A stretch of 64,000 bases of DNA, from positions 1-64,000 of the forward strand of contig NZ_BIMH01000002.1 in assembly GCF_004000985.1 (NCBI RefSeq), written 5' to 3'. The position numbers and the translations under genes are program-made. Every line of letters starts with the position of its first letter. Position 1 is the first letter of the stretch. This stretch comes from Paenibacillus validus NBRC 15382 (lineage in GTDB: Bacteria > Bacillota > Bacilli > Paenibacillales > NBRC-103111). The notes beneath the pieces were generated by a model. It did no database searches and was not told where the DNA came from. It worked only from the letters and a program-made list of their open reading frames with translations. Positions 44,280 through 53,600 of this stretch are shown one piece after another.

Positions 44280-45325
44280 TTGTTGCGGGCCTTTTGAACG
44301 CCATCGTACATTTCCTTCACAACGTCCTCGCCGAATTCCTTGGCAAATTTATCAACGACCGGCTTCACGATTTGTTGAATTTTCTCTTTTTCCGCAGGAG
44401 AAATGTCATTCACTTGCATACCTTTCGCTTTAAGCGATTCTAACGACTTTTTGTTTTGTTCAATGTTGAGCGCTCTTTGGTATTTACCCGCTTCAGCTGC
44501 GGCATCCTTCAACATTTTTTGGTCTTCAGGCGTCAGCTGATCCCAAATCTTCTTACTCATTAAGAAAACAAACGGCGTATACACGTGATTCGTCAAGCTT
44601 AAGTATTTTTGTACTTCGTAAAATTTGCTGGATTCAATGGCTGCAATCGGATTTTCCTGCCCGTCAACCGTCCTGCTCTCCAGACCGGTAAACACCTCGG
44701 AGAACGGCATCGGCACCGGATTCGCGCCTAATGCGCCAAACACTTCCAAATGCACTTTATTTTGCAGCGTGCGGATCTTTAACCCCTTGAAGTCTTCTAC
44801 CGTTGCAACAGGCCGCTTGCTGTTCGTCAAGTTCCGGTAGCCGTTCTCCCAGTAACCGAGTCCGATGAGTCCGTGCTGAGGCAGCTTATCCAACAGCTTT
44901 TGTCCGAATGGAGAATCCAGTACGGCATAGGCTTCCTGCTCGTTGTTGAAAACGAATGGGAAATCGAAAATCCCGAACTCTTTCACCATGTTGCTGATCG
45001 GCGACGTGGAAGGCATTGTAAGCTCTTGCGTTCCCGCTTTTAAGGCTTCCATCATTTTCATATCGTCACCAAGCTGGGACGAGAAGTAGTTTTGTACTTT
45101 GATTCTGCCGCCGCTGTTTTTCTCGACGATTTCCGCAAATTTAATAAGACCTTGCGCCTGAGAATGATCTTCGTTGAATCCGATACCCGACTTGAGTATG
45201 CGCACTTTTCCTTCCGGCTGCTTGCCGGCGGCCTGGCCGTCTTGTCCTGATGCGCCGCAAGCGGTAGCCAGCAGCAAGCTTGGAATTGTTAGAGCGATCA
45301 TACTGCGTTTAATCCATTGTTTCAT
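44276..45325 (-). CDS. TRAP transporter solute-binding lipoprotein DctP (second copy)
   Basis: A 349-residue TRAP binding protein. Lipobox LLATAC at about 19-23, then a DctP fold: IGLGYWENGYRNLTNSKRPV, FKGLKIRTLQNKVHLEVFGA, and the family signature MPFSEVFTGLESRTVDGQENP containing the carboxylate-binding arginine in IRTL. It is more distant in order from the membrane genes than the copy at 48308; the dehydrogenase lies between. The GGGG upstream of ATG is a weak site. May bind a second, related acid for the same DctQM pair (inference). Confidence 0.9.
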   Translation of the reverse strand: MKQWIKRSMIALTIPSLLLATACGASGQDGQAAGKQPEGKVRILKSGIGFNEDHSQAQGLIKFAEIVEKNSGGRIKVQNYFSSQLGDDMKMMEALKAGTQELTMPSTSPISNMVKEFGIFDFPFVFNNEQEAYAVLDSPFGQKLLDKLPQHGLIGLGYWENGYRNLTNSKRPVATVEDFKGLKIRTLQNKVHLEVFGALGANPVPMPFSEVFTGLESRTVDGQENPIAAIESSKFYEVQKYLSLTNHVYTPFVFLMSKKIWDQLTPEDQKMLKDAAAEAGKYQRALNIEQNKKSLESLKAKGMQVNDISPAEKEKIQQIVKPVVDKFAKEFGEDVVKEMYDGVQKARNK

Positions 45326-45362
45326 TGATAACCCCGCCTTTATTTATTAGTTATATGAATAC

Positions 45363-46391
45363 CTAGACTAGCTTTGCATATCTCGCTTCAGGTTGGCTGG
45401 CCTCCAGCTTACCTTGTTCCTTCACCTTATGATTCACCAAATATTTCGGATATTCGCCGAACACCAGGACGTCCGCTACGCCCATCGCCGCTTTCGCCCG
45501 TAATTCGGCCGCCGATTCTTCGGAATACCAGGCCACGTGCGGTGTCAGAATCACTTGCTCCATCCGGAGAAGCGGGTTATCGGAAGCGATCGGCTCCTCT
45601 TCGACGACATCCAAAGCGGCTCCTGCAATTTGCCCTTTCTCCAGCGCGGCAATTAATGCCTGCTCGTCAATAACCGGACCGCGGGAGGTATTGATCACGA
45701 CCGCGTCTTTCTTCATAAGCGCAAACTGCTTTTCCCCGAGAAGTCCTTTCGTATCCGCAGTTAATGGAGCGTGAACCGAGATAAAGTCCGATTGCTCGCA
45801 AAGAGCATCCAGCGATACCAGCTCCACCCCTTTCTGTTTGGCGACATCGGCCGGGAAGAACGGATCATAGGCGATAACCCGAAGATGGAGAGGCTTGACC
45901 TTCTCGGCCAGCGCTTGCGGAATTCGGCCGAATCCGACCAACCCGATCGTTCTTTCACGCAGGCGGTAAATCGGCTGCGTTAATTTGAAATCCCATACGC
46001 CGTTTTTCACATGATGATCCGCCGCTGTTACTTTTCTTGCCCAGCTTAACAGCAAAGCGAGCGCATGATCCGATACTTCATCCATACAATAATCCGGAAC
46101 ATTGGCTACACAAATGCCCTTTTCCGTCGCAGCGTCCAAATCAACGGTATTCACACCGACGCCATAGCGTGTAATGACCTTGCAATTTTGAAGGGATTCA
46201 ATGACTCTGCGCGTAATCGGAGCATATTGATTGATCAACGCATCGGCATCCTGGCAAACCCGAATCAGATCCTCTTCCGTTCTGCACTGAGCCGGAACGA
46301 GTTCAATCTCTTCATAGGCTTGAAATACTTTTTCTTCAAACCGCAAATCTGCATACTCCCAATCCGTTACGACTACTTTAAACTTACGCAT
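45363..46391 (-). CDS. D-isomer-specific 2-hydroxyacid dehydrogenase (CtBP-like)
   Basis: A 342-residue NAD(H)-dependent enzyme reducing 2-keto acids or oxidising D-2-hydroxyacids. GLVGFGRIPQALAEKV binds NAD; active-site Arg is in NTSRGPVIDEQALI, Glu in LDVVEEEPI, and His in TPHVAWYSEES, typical of the C-terminal-binding-protein branch with a tryptophan-tyrosine after the catalytic histidine. Between the two DctP genes in the TRAP operon; works with the LarA-type racemase, which could supply the D-isomer. AGGAGG precedes ATG. Confidence 0.87.
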   Translation of the reverse strand: MRKFKVVVTDWEYADLRFEEKVFQAYEEIELVPAQCRTEEDLIRVCQDADALINQYAPITRRVIESLQNCKVITRYGVGVNTVDLDAATEKGICVANVPDYCMDEVSDHALALLLSWARKVTAADHHVKNGVWDFKLTQPIYRLRERTIGLVGFGRIPQALAEKVKPLHLRVIAYDPFFPADVAKQKGVELVSLDALCEQSDFISVHAPLTADTKGLLGEKQFALMKKDAVVINTSRGPVIDEQALIAALEKGQIAGAALDVVEEEPIASDNPLLRMEQVILTPHVAWYSEESAAELRAKAAMGVADVLVFGEYPKYLVNHKVKEQGKLEASQPEARYAKLV

Positions 46392-46443
46392 TCTGTCTGT
46401 TTCCTCCTGAAAAAATATTGTTTATGTCGCACCCTGAAGCTTT

Positions 46444-47721
46444 TTAGGTGAACCAGCCAAGCGGGATGAGCACAAGATCCGGGAACAACGACAAGATCAG
46501 CAAGAGCAGCGTTTCCACTACCAGGAAAGGCCAGACGCCCTTCATGATTTGCTCCATGCTCAGCTTGCCGACACCGGCTACAACGTTCAACACCGTTCCT
46601 ACAGGCGGCGTCAATAGACCGACACAGTTATTCAGAATAAAGATCAATCCGAAGAAGATCGGGTCGATACCCGCCATCTCAATAATCGGCATGAGCACCG
46701 GCGTTAAAATCAGGATCGTCGGCGTCAAGTCCATCGCCGTTCCGACAAGCAGCACAAGCAAGTTAATAGCAAGGATCAACAGCACTTTGTTTTCAATCAA
46801 CGGCCCAAGCACGTCGGCGAGCTCGGCCGGGATGTTCGCTACCGTAATTAACCATGCAGAGACCATCGCTGCGGCGGCAAGGAACATGACGACACTTGTC
46901 GTTTTGGAAGCGGCCACCAGCAAGTGGTATACTTTTTTCAAGTTTATTTCTCTGTATATAAAGAGTCCTACGATCAAAGAATAGACAGCAGACACAACCG
47001 CAGCTTCCGTCGGTGTGAATATTCCGCCGCGAAGACCGCCGATAATGAGCACCGGCAGGAAGAGCGCCCAAGAGGCCGCCAGGAAAGCTTGCATAATTTC
47101 TTTAAACGATTTCTTCGGCTGAACTTTGAAATTCCCTTTACGGGTAATGGACCACCAGGAAATGGTCAATACAACGGCAATCAATAAACCGGGAATAATT
47201 CCCGCCATAAACAGCTTCGTAATCGATACTCCTGCAGTTACGCCGAAGATAATCATCGGAATACTCGGCGGAAGGATCGGCGCGATGATACTGCTGGCAG
47301 CAATCAAGCCGCCGGATTGAGCGCGGTCGTACCCTGCGGCCACCATCATCGGGATCAAAATCGCGCCAAGCGCTGCAGCATCGGCGACAGCGGAACCGGA
47401 CAACCCGGCAAATATGACGCTCGCCAAGATCGCGACATACCCGAGTCCACCTTTAACGTGTCCAAACAAAGCCATAGCGAAATTAATAATCCGCTTGGAT
47501 ATGCCGCCGGCATTCATCAATTCGCCAGCCAGGATAAAGAACGGAACGGCCATTAACGGAAAGTTATCTGCGCCGTTAACCAAGTTTTGCGCCACAATTT
47601 GGTTGTTAAACATATCCAGATGGAACATTAGCGCCACGCCGCTGGCGAGAAGCGCGAACGCGATAGGCATACCCAATGCCATAGCGCCTAAAAGAACTCC
47701 CAAGAAAATAACAATAGTCAC
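46444..47721 (-). CDS. TRAP transporter large permease DctM
   Basis: A 425-residue membrane protein with about 12 hydrophobic segments of the DctM family. Motifs: MAVPFFILAGELMNAGG, GLSGSAVADAAALGAILIPMM and LTPPVGTVLNVVAG. It carries out Na+-coupled uptake of organic acids handed over by the DctP protein. The start is GTG at 47721 overlapping the DctQ stop (GTGA), behind GGAGG. Between DctQ and the D-2-hydroxyacid dehydrogenase. Confidence 0.92.
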   Translation of the reverse strand: MTIVIFLGVLLGAMALGMPIAFALLASGVALMFHLDMFNNQIVAQNLVNGADNFPLMAVPFFILAGELMNAGGISKRIINFAMALFGHVKGGLGYVAILASVIFAGLSGSAVADAAALGAILIPMMVAAGYDRAQSGGLIAASSIIAPILPPSIPMIIFGVTAGVSITKLFMAGIIPGLLIAVVLTISWWSITRKGNFKVQPKKSFKEIMQAFLAASWALFLPVLIIGGLRGGIFTPTEAAVVSAVYSLIVGLFIYREINLKKVYHLLVAASKTTSVVMFLAAAAMVSAWLITVANIPAELADVLGPLIENKVLLILAINLLVLLVGTAMDLTPTILILTPVLMPIIEMAGIDPIFFGLIFILNNCVGLLTPPVGTVLNVVAGVGKLSMEQIMKGVWPFLVVETLLLLILSLFPDLVLIPLGWFT

Positions 47722-48254
47722 TTCACGGCACCTCCTTGATCCGAATGGCCATCAGCTTCACCAATCAGCTCTTCGGAATCCAGTACCTGAGTCAACTCAT
47801 CGATATCCGCCTTGCCAAAAAAGAGCTGGTACAACTTGCCTAAAATAATTAAAGCCATACAAAAACTCATCACGAGCCCTGTTCCATAGATGAGCGATTG
47901 CGGAACCCCCGTTGCCGGAGATTTGTTATCCATATTCAACATCGTCATGTCCCAGCTTCCAAAGAAAACGATCCATAAGATGTACAAGATGATTCCGTTG
48001 CTCACAACGTAAACGATCTTTTTCCCCGTTTTGGATAACCGCTTAACCAACATATCGACACCCAGATGCTGATTGTCTTTCAATGTGCTGATCGCACCGA
48101 TCAATATGAGCCAAATGAACAAGAAGCGGGCCATTTCCTCGGACCATGTAATCCCCGAGTTAAAGGCATAACGTAAAACGACGTTCCCAAAGACCAAAAT
48201 TGACATAATAGCGAGAAAAGCGGCGGTCAATCCATTAATCAAACGAATAAACAT
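47718..48254 (-). CDS. TRAP transporter small permease DctQ
   Basis: A 178-residue protein with four transmembrane helices, typical DctQ segments GITWSEEMARFLFIWLILIGA and DNQHLGVDMLVKRL. The C-terminal 25-residue tail DELTQVLDSEELIGEADGHS is acidic and longer than usual. GGAGGG precedes the ATG. It partners DctM and lies 53 bases downstream of the first DctP gene. Confidence 0.9.
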   Translation of the reverse strand: MFIRLINGLTAAFLAIMSILVFGNVVLRYAFNSGITWSEEMARFLFIWLILIGAISTLKDNQHLGVDMLVKRLSKTGKKIVYVVSNGIILYILWIVFFGSWDMTMLNMDNKSPATGVPQSLIYGTGLVMSFCMALIILGKLYQLFFGKADIDELTQVLDSEELIGEADGHSDQGGAVK

Positions 48255-48307
48255 GCTGACTTCAAACCCTCCTTAACCTGGTACAAGGGGCATAAAAGCC
48301 CCGGGTT

Positions 48308-49372
48308 TTATAAACCTTTAGCTTCGGCTTGAATTTTCTCGATGATTTCCTTGCCCCATGGATACTTTTTATAGAACTGCTCATACATCGGTTGAACCGA
48401 TTTTTTCATTTCATCGCGGAATTTGTCATCCGGAGTCGTGAATTTGATTTTATGCTCTTGGAGGAATTTTTTATCCGTTTCATAGCTTTCCTCCATCAGC
48501 TTCCACTCATGCTCCGCAGAGGCCGTAGCCGCTTCCTGAACCACCTTCTGCTGTTCAGGTGTCAGCTTTTGGAAAAACTTGTTGCTGATGATGTACATGT
48601 TCGGGCTGAAAATATGCTGGGATTCCAGCACATCGGTTTGAACCTCGTAATACCCTGAAGCGCGTAAGCTGGCAAGCGGATTGTCCTGTCCATCCACAAC
48701 CTTCTGCTCCAAGGCCGTGAACACTTCGGAAAGCGGCAGCGGCGTTACGTTCATCCCGAGTGATTTGCCAAGATCGAGGAAGACTTGAGCGTTCGGCATT
48801 CTCATGCGCAGACCTTTGAAATCGCTCATCTGGTTAATAGGACGATTGCTGGAGAACATTCTGTAGCCATTTGCACTCCAGGCCAAAGCCTTAACGCCGT
48901 GCTTTTGTTCAAGGTCGACCGTCAGTTCTTTGCCGATCGGTCCTTGGAATACCTTTTGAGCGTGCGCGAAGCTTTCGATTAAGAATGGCAGCTCGCCTAC
49001 TTGAAGCTTCTCAATCTCTGTTTGCATGATCAAGCCGGGAATCCCCATCTCGATGGAGCCGTTGCGGATGCCGTCATAAAACTCTTTCTCTGCCCCCAGC
49101 TTGTTATTCTCGTAAATTTCTACCTTGAGCGATCCGCCTGAATTTTTCTCAACCAGCGGCTTGAATTTCTCCCGAAGCGCAACGTTCTGCGGATGGTCAG
49201 GAGCGAAATAATTGGCCACTTTGATTGTAATCGCTTTCGCGGCGGCCGGCTTGGCTGACTCCCCGTTTCCTTCGTTCTGGCCTGAAGCGTTTCCATTTCC
49301 GCACCCTGAAACGAATAAAGAAGCGACAAGCGTCATTCCAACTGCAACTTTCAAACGGTTACTGATTTTCAT
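48308..49372 (-). CDS. TRAP transporter solute-binding lipoprotein DctP (first copy)
   Basis: A 354-residue binding protein, first gene of the TRAP operon. Lipobox SLFVSGC, then the DctP fold: ALAWSANGYRMFSSNRPINQ, FKGLRMRMPNAQVFLDLGKS, LPLSEVFTALEQKVVDGQDNP. The substrate-arginine position is LRMRMPNAQ. GGGGGC precedes the ATG. Upstream region carries a cre site and palindromes, so expression is probably subject to both CcpA and the IclR protein (inference). Confidence 0.9.
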   Translation of the reverse strand: MKISNRLKVAVGMTLVASLFVSGCGNGNASGQNEGNGESAKPAAAKAITIKVANYFAPDHPQNVALREKFKPLVEKNSGGSLKVEIYENNKLGAEKEFYDGIRNGSIEMGIPGLIMQTEIEKLQVGELPFLIESFAHAQKVFQGPIGKELTVDLEQKHGVKALAWSANGYRMFSSNRPINQMSDFKGLRMRMPNAQVFLDLGKSLGMNVTPLPLSEVFTALEQKVVDGQDNPLASLRASGYYEVQTDVLESQHIFSPNMYIISNKFFQKLTPEQQKVVQEAATASAEHEWKLMEESYETDKKFLQEHKIKFTTPDDKFRDEMKKSVQPMYEQFYKKYPWGKEIIEKIQAEAKGL

Positions 49373-49451
49373 TCCAACGCCCCCTAAAATATTTAAATGA
49401 TGTTCATCGTGGATGTTTCATTTTGATATTTTCCAAAATGAACAATAATAT

Positions 49452-49465
49452 TGAAAGCGATTTCA
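49452..49465. promoter_or_regulatory. Consensus cre (CcpA) site upstream of the TRAP operon
   Basis: TGAAAGCGATTTCA fits the catabolite-responsive element TGWAANCGNTNWCA on both strands, 80 bases upstream of the dctP start. Carbon catabolite control of the TRAP/LarA operon is the simplest reading. Confidence 0.7.
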
Positions 49466-49503
49466 TTGAAGACACATGTCAAGAGATTTGATATCAAGCC
49501 GTA

Positions 49504-49520
49504 GTTCTACATTATAGAAC
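49504..49520. promoter_or_regulatory. GTTCTAYATTATAGAAC palindrome, copy 1
   Basis: GTTCTACATTATAGAAC, extended by A and T to AGTTCTA/TAGAACT arms. Nearest copy to the TRAP operon, 39 bases beyond the cre site. The 491-base interval 49373-49863 contains only regulatory signals; no gene is visible in it. Confidence 0.75.
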
Positions 49521-49582
49521 TCTGTTCCGACAATACCGCGGCAGTTCAGTTTTGCCCCGCCCCCTGCTTCGTTATTCCATTT

Positions 49583-49599
49583 GTTCTATATTATAGAAC
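49583..49599. promoter_or_regulatory. GTTCTAYATTATAGAAC palindrome, copy 2
   Basis: GTTCTATATTATAGAAC, near-perfect dyad extended to TGTTCTA/TAGAACA. Starts 79 bases from copy 1 and 20 bases from copy 3. Confidence 0.75.
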
Positions 49600-49602
49600 A
49601 TA

Positions 49603-49619
49603 GTTCTGAATATTAGAAA
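49603..49619. promoter_or_regulatory. Degenerate copy 3 of the palindrome
   Basis: GTTCTGAATATTAGAAA keeps the outer half-sites (GTTCT and AGAA) in the same 17-base register. It is exactly 20 bases, two helical turns, from copy 2, which fits cooperative binding. Confidence 0.5.
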
Positions 49620-49656
49620 GTCGAATGGGAGTGTGCCAAACTTTAATCATGTAAAC

Positions 49657-49673
49657 GTTCTACATTATAGAAC
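49657..49673. promoter_or_regulatory. GTTCTAYATTATAGAAC palindrome, copy 4
   Basis: GTTCTACATTATAGAAC, identical to copy 1. It is the copy nearest to the eda promoter, 133 bases upstream of its -35 box. Confidence 0.75.
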
Positions 49674-49805
49674 CACGTTCACGAATTTTGTCGATTACTT
49701 TTTTGATAGTACTATATGTTTAAAATGCTGTCAATTAAATATTTAATAGATTTTGATTTCCGGCTTCCGGCGCGGTACGCACGGTCTCACTCATGCAATC
49801 CTGGT

Positions 49806-49833
49806 TTGCAATACAAAAAAAACATGGCATAAT
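49806..49833 (+). promoter_or_regulatory. Promoter of the KDPG aldolase gene
   Basis: TTGCAA (49806-49811), a 16-base spacer and CATAAT (49828-49833). It starts transcription about 25-30 bases upstream of the ATG at 49864. Confidence 0.5.
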
Positions 49834-49863
49834 ACAGCTATATCCTAAGACGAGGTGTATGAG

Positions 49864-50496
49864 ATGAATCGAGAACAAGGGCTTGCCTTGATTGAGCAAA
49901 CACGTATTATCGCCATTATCCGGGGTGTTGAGGAAACGCATATGGACCGTTTGGCTGACGCCCTGTACGACGGCGGCATTAAGGCCATGGAAGTGACTTT
50001 GAATACGCCTGGCGCACTGGACATCATCCCCCGACTGCAGGATCGTGTAGGAGAGCGCATGTATATCGGTGCAGGAACGGTCATCGATCTGGACGACGCC
50101 AAGAAGGCGATTGCCGCCGGAGCTGCGTATCTGGTTACGCCGAATACGGACGAGGACGTCATCAGGTATGGCGTGGAGCAAGGTGTGCCGGTATTTCCGG
50201 GGGCCATGACACCGTCGGAGATCGTGAAAGCATGGAAAGCGGGAGCGACGGCCGTTAAAATATTCCCCGGCGCGAGCCTTGGGATCGGCTATTTGAAAGA
50301 GCTCCAGGGACCGCTGAGCCACATCCCGATGGTAGCTGTCGGGGGAGTCAACGAGGAAAATATCAGGCAGTTCCTCGATGCCGGATGTTACGGCTTTGGG
50401 ATTGGCGGCTCGCTCGTCAACCTGAAGGAAATTCACAGCGGCAATTACAGCTGGGTCACCGACAAAGCGAAGCGGTTAATCGAACGAATGGGATAA
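49864..50496 (+). CDS. eda: KDPG/KHG aldolase (2-dehydro-3-deoxyphosphogluconate / 4-hydroxy-2-oxoglutarate aldolase)
   Basis: A 210-residue class I aldolase that cleaves a 2-keto-3-deoxy-6-phospho sugar acid to pyruvate and glyceraldehyde 3-phosphate. Schiff-base lysine is Lys132 in TAVKIFPGASLG, and general-acid glutamate Glu43 is in AMEVTLNTPG. It is divergent from the TRAP/LarA/hydroxyacid dehydrogenase operon and shares its operator region, so the two are probably one sugar-acid pathway. The ATG at 49864 with GAGG eight bases away is chosen over an upstream in-frame GTG. No KDG kinase or dehydratase is nearby. A terminator follows. Confidence 0.88.
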   Translation: MNREQGLALIEQTRIIAIIRGVEETHMDRLADALYDGGIKAMEVTLNTPGALDIIPRLQDRVGERMYIGAGTVIDLDDAKKAIAAGAAYLVTPNTDEDVIRYGVEQGVPVFPGAMTPSEIVKAWKAGATAVKIFPGASLGIGYLKELQGPLSHIPMVAVGGVNEENIRQFLDAGCYGFGIGGSLVNLKEIHSGNYSWVTDKAKRLIERMG

Positions 50497-50502
50497 TAAA
50501 GG

Positions 50503-50533
50503 CTCCCTCAGCTAACAGGCGGAGGGAGTTTTT
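50503..50533. terminator. Terminator after eda
   Basis: CTCCCTC and GAGGGAG, 12-base loop, followed by TTTTTC on the plus strand. It begins 6 bases past the eda stop. Confidence 0.75.
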
Positions 50534-50538
50534 CAATC

Positions 50539-50568
50539 ACGGAGATACCGGTCATCCGGCATCTCCGT
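50539..50568 (-). terminator. Hairpin past the NEAT/SLH gene
   Basis: ACGGAGATaCCGG and CCGGcATCTCCGT pair over 12 bp with one A-C mismatch and a TCAT loop. Past the NEAT gene stop on the minus strand it is likely part of its 3' end, although no T-tract follows directly. Confidence 0.5.
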
Positions 50569-50600
50569 CATCATGCGATTATCGGTTGTACAGTGGGATA

Positions 50601-53600
50601 TTACTTGACATGGTTCAGCATGGCCAGAATGAGGGTGACCGCTTCCGCGCGGGTTGCGCTCTCATTCGGTGCAAAGAGGTTAGGGTTTCTTCCGCTGATC
50701 ATCCCAAGCTGGAACGCCGCAGCCACGTGCGCTTGCGCCCATTGCGGAATTTGATCGGTATCCTCAAAGGTCAGCTGCGTATTCGGATCTAACGGAAGTC
50801 CCAACGCCCGGACGATCATGACCGCCAGCTCGGCACGTCTGATCGACCGGTCCGCCCGGAAGGTTCCGTCTTCATAGCCGCTGATCACATTCGCGCCCGC
50901 CACTTGCGCCAAGCTTGGTCTGACCCATTCCGGAATGCTGTCGAGATCGGCAAAGGGCAGTTCCGGAACTTTCGCAGCTTCTTCCCATTTGAGCGCCCGA
51001 TTGATCATGACCGTAAACTCGGCGCGGCTCACTTGACCGTCCGGACGGAAGGAGCCGTCCTCATAGCCGTTCACGATGCCGAGACCGACGGCCCGTTCAA
51101 TCAAAGCTTTCGCCCAATGGTTCTCCAGATCGTTCAGGCTTGCCTGCCCGGGCTTCGAGGCCGAAGCATCGCCGTCTTTCGGGGCATTGCCATTCTGTGC
51201 CCGGACGTACGGCTTAATGCTGTTCGCATCAAACAAGATTTCTACATGGTAATCGCCGTTATATTGATTCGGGATGGCCATTTGGATTTGCGCGTTGACC
51301 TTCGTTTTTGCGTCCTTGATTTCCAATTGGACCGTTCTTGTATTTTCTTGCTCATTCGTCCCGATAACCTCCGCGTCCACCAGAGCATCGTCCTTCTCGA
51401 TCTTGAACCCGGGCATTTCTTTGCTGCGTTTCAAGGTGAAGGCTGCATAGCTTTTCCCGTCTTTCACCGTCAACTTGGCCGGATGCAGCACATACTCGTC
51501 AACTACCGATTTCTGGTCCTTCCCGCGCACGTTCATGACGAAATCCAACGCGTATTCGCCGTTTGTCAGCGCTTCTGCCAGCGGTTTAGCCTCCAGTTGA
51601 GTTGCACCTGCGCCGGCGGCAGCAGCCTTCAGGCTCGATTTGTCGAAGGTAATGTAAACGTCATAATTATGATCATAATTAAATTCAGGCCAATCAATGC
51701 TAACCCATGCTTTGGTCTTGGCCGTCAGGTCGGCTACCTTGAATTGAACGACCCTCGTGTTTGCTTTTTCATCCGTGCTCACTACGGTCGAGTCAGACAG
51801 GCTGCCGTCTTGCTCGACTTTGAAATCGGTAATCTGCTTGCTTTGCTTTAACGTAAAGGCGGCGTACATCACACCGTTCGTCACGGTTAACGTTCCGGGC
51901 GTGACAACGTAATCCTGCATGACCGACGTTTGCTCGGGTTTTTCGAACTTCACTATTCTATAATTGATGCTGTAAGTACCGTCTGCGAGCCCGTGAATGT
52001 TCGACGTAGCCGGCGGATTTGAGACTCCGCCGCCACCCGGACCTGTCCCCGGGTTTGTTCCAGTTCCCGGATTCGTGGCGACAGGCGTCACTTGGCTGAA
52101 GGCGATTTGGAACGAGCGCGTTTCCGTTCCTTCTCCCTGCTGGACTTCAAGGTTGACGATATAGGCGGCAGTCAAATCCTCGAGCTCGAATTGAACCTCC
52201 TGGGAGTCATTTACGGCTGCCAACACCTTCACCGCGCCCGGTTGTTTAGCCACCGTTTTCGGCAAAATATCTTCGGTTCCGCCACTCGCGAGCACCTTCT
52301 GTAATTTCCTGATCTGTACGCCGGATTTCGTCTTGAACGACACCACTTTCTTGCCGTTCTGCACCTTCAACTTGCCGGAATCCTCAAGGTACGTATTCGC
52401 CGGCGTTCCCGATTGATCGCCGGAGGTTACGACAATGTTAAACGTATATTCTGCGCCTTCAACAGGCTGAGTCAGCACGCTGCCCGCATCGAATTTCAAG
52501 CGAATGCTGTGCGTCATGTTATAAGGCGCGCCGTTATACGTTGTGCTGATTTGAACTGCCGCTTTCAATTCGGCCGTTAAATCGGCTATTTCGAACTGTA
52601 CGACCCTTGTGTCATTCGCCGCATTGGTGCTTACAATGGTCGTATCGGTCAATACACCGTTTTGCTCCACTTGAAATTGCGGGATGACAGAGCTTTCTTT
52701 TACGGTGAAAGACACTTTCTTTTTCCCCTGCTGCACCGTTAATTTGCCCGGCTTGAGGAAGTAATTTTCCATGCTGGATAACTGTTCCTTGGTAGCATGC
52801 AGCGCCGAGAATGGAATCATGTATTCGCCGTCGGCCAAATCGTTCGGATTTGCCGGTAAAGGATTGCTTGCATGAACGGCTGCCTGGAACTTCGCCAATG
52901 CCTGCTGCAGAGCCGCCGCCGTGTTATCCACCTGCTCTTGGCTCAACGCCGGATTTTCCGCCGACTTCTTAGCCGCTTGGATGGCGGTCAGCAGTTCGCT
53001 CTTGGAGCCGGCCGGATATTGGCCTTTGTAGCTTCCCTCCACGGCTGCATGATATTTCGCTTGAGCGTCGGCAATTAAAGCATTCAGTGCCGTTTTGCTG
53101 CCGATATTAAACTTCAGGCGGATGGTATGGTCCATCTCGTACGGAGTGCCGTTCGGCATCGTAGTCGAGATGTGCACCTGAGCGTTAAGCAACGCGGTCA
53201 AGTCGGTGACTTCGAATTCAACCGTTCTAGTATTTGCCGCCGGGTCCGTGCTTACAACCTGCGTTTCAACGAAAGTTCCGTTCTTCTCTACTTTCAGGCT
53301 CGTAACGGTCGTGCTGTCTTTCACGGTAAAAGACACTTTCTTCTTATCTTGCTGTACAATCAATTTGCCCGGTTTAAGCAAATAGTTATCCATGGAAGAA
53401 GGCTGATCTTTCGTCGAGTGCAGCGCCGTAAACTGAAGAGGGTATTCGGAGGAAACGGCGCCGAATCCCAGTTCAATTTCATACTCGTGGTCGTAAATGC
53501 CTATTGGCGCAGGAAGCACCCAATACACCTTAACCCAGCCGTTCAGTCTTGCCGACAAATCGTCCACTTCGAATTGGACGACTCTTGTGTTGGTTGCCGC

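Noticed and set aside
49735-50436. 233-codon minus-strand frame opposite eda
   Set aside because: The eda aldolase on the other strand has its catalytic Glu and Lys; the antisense frame has no recognisable content.
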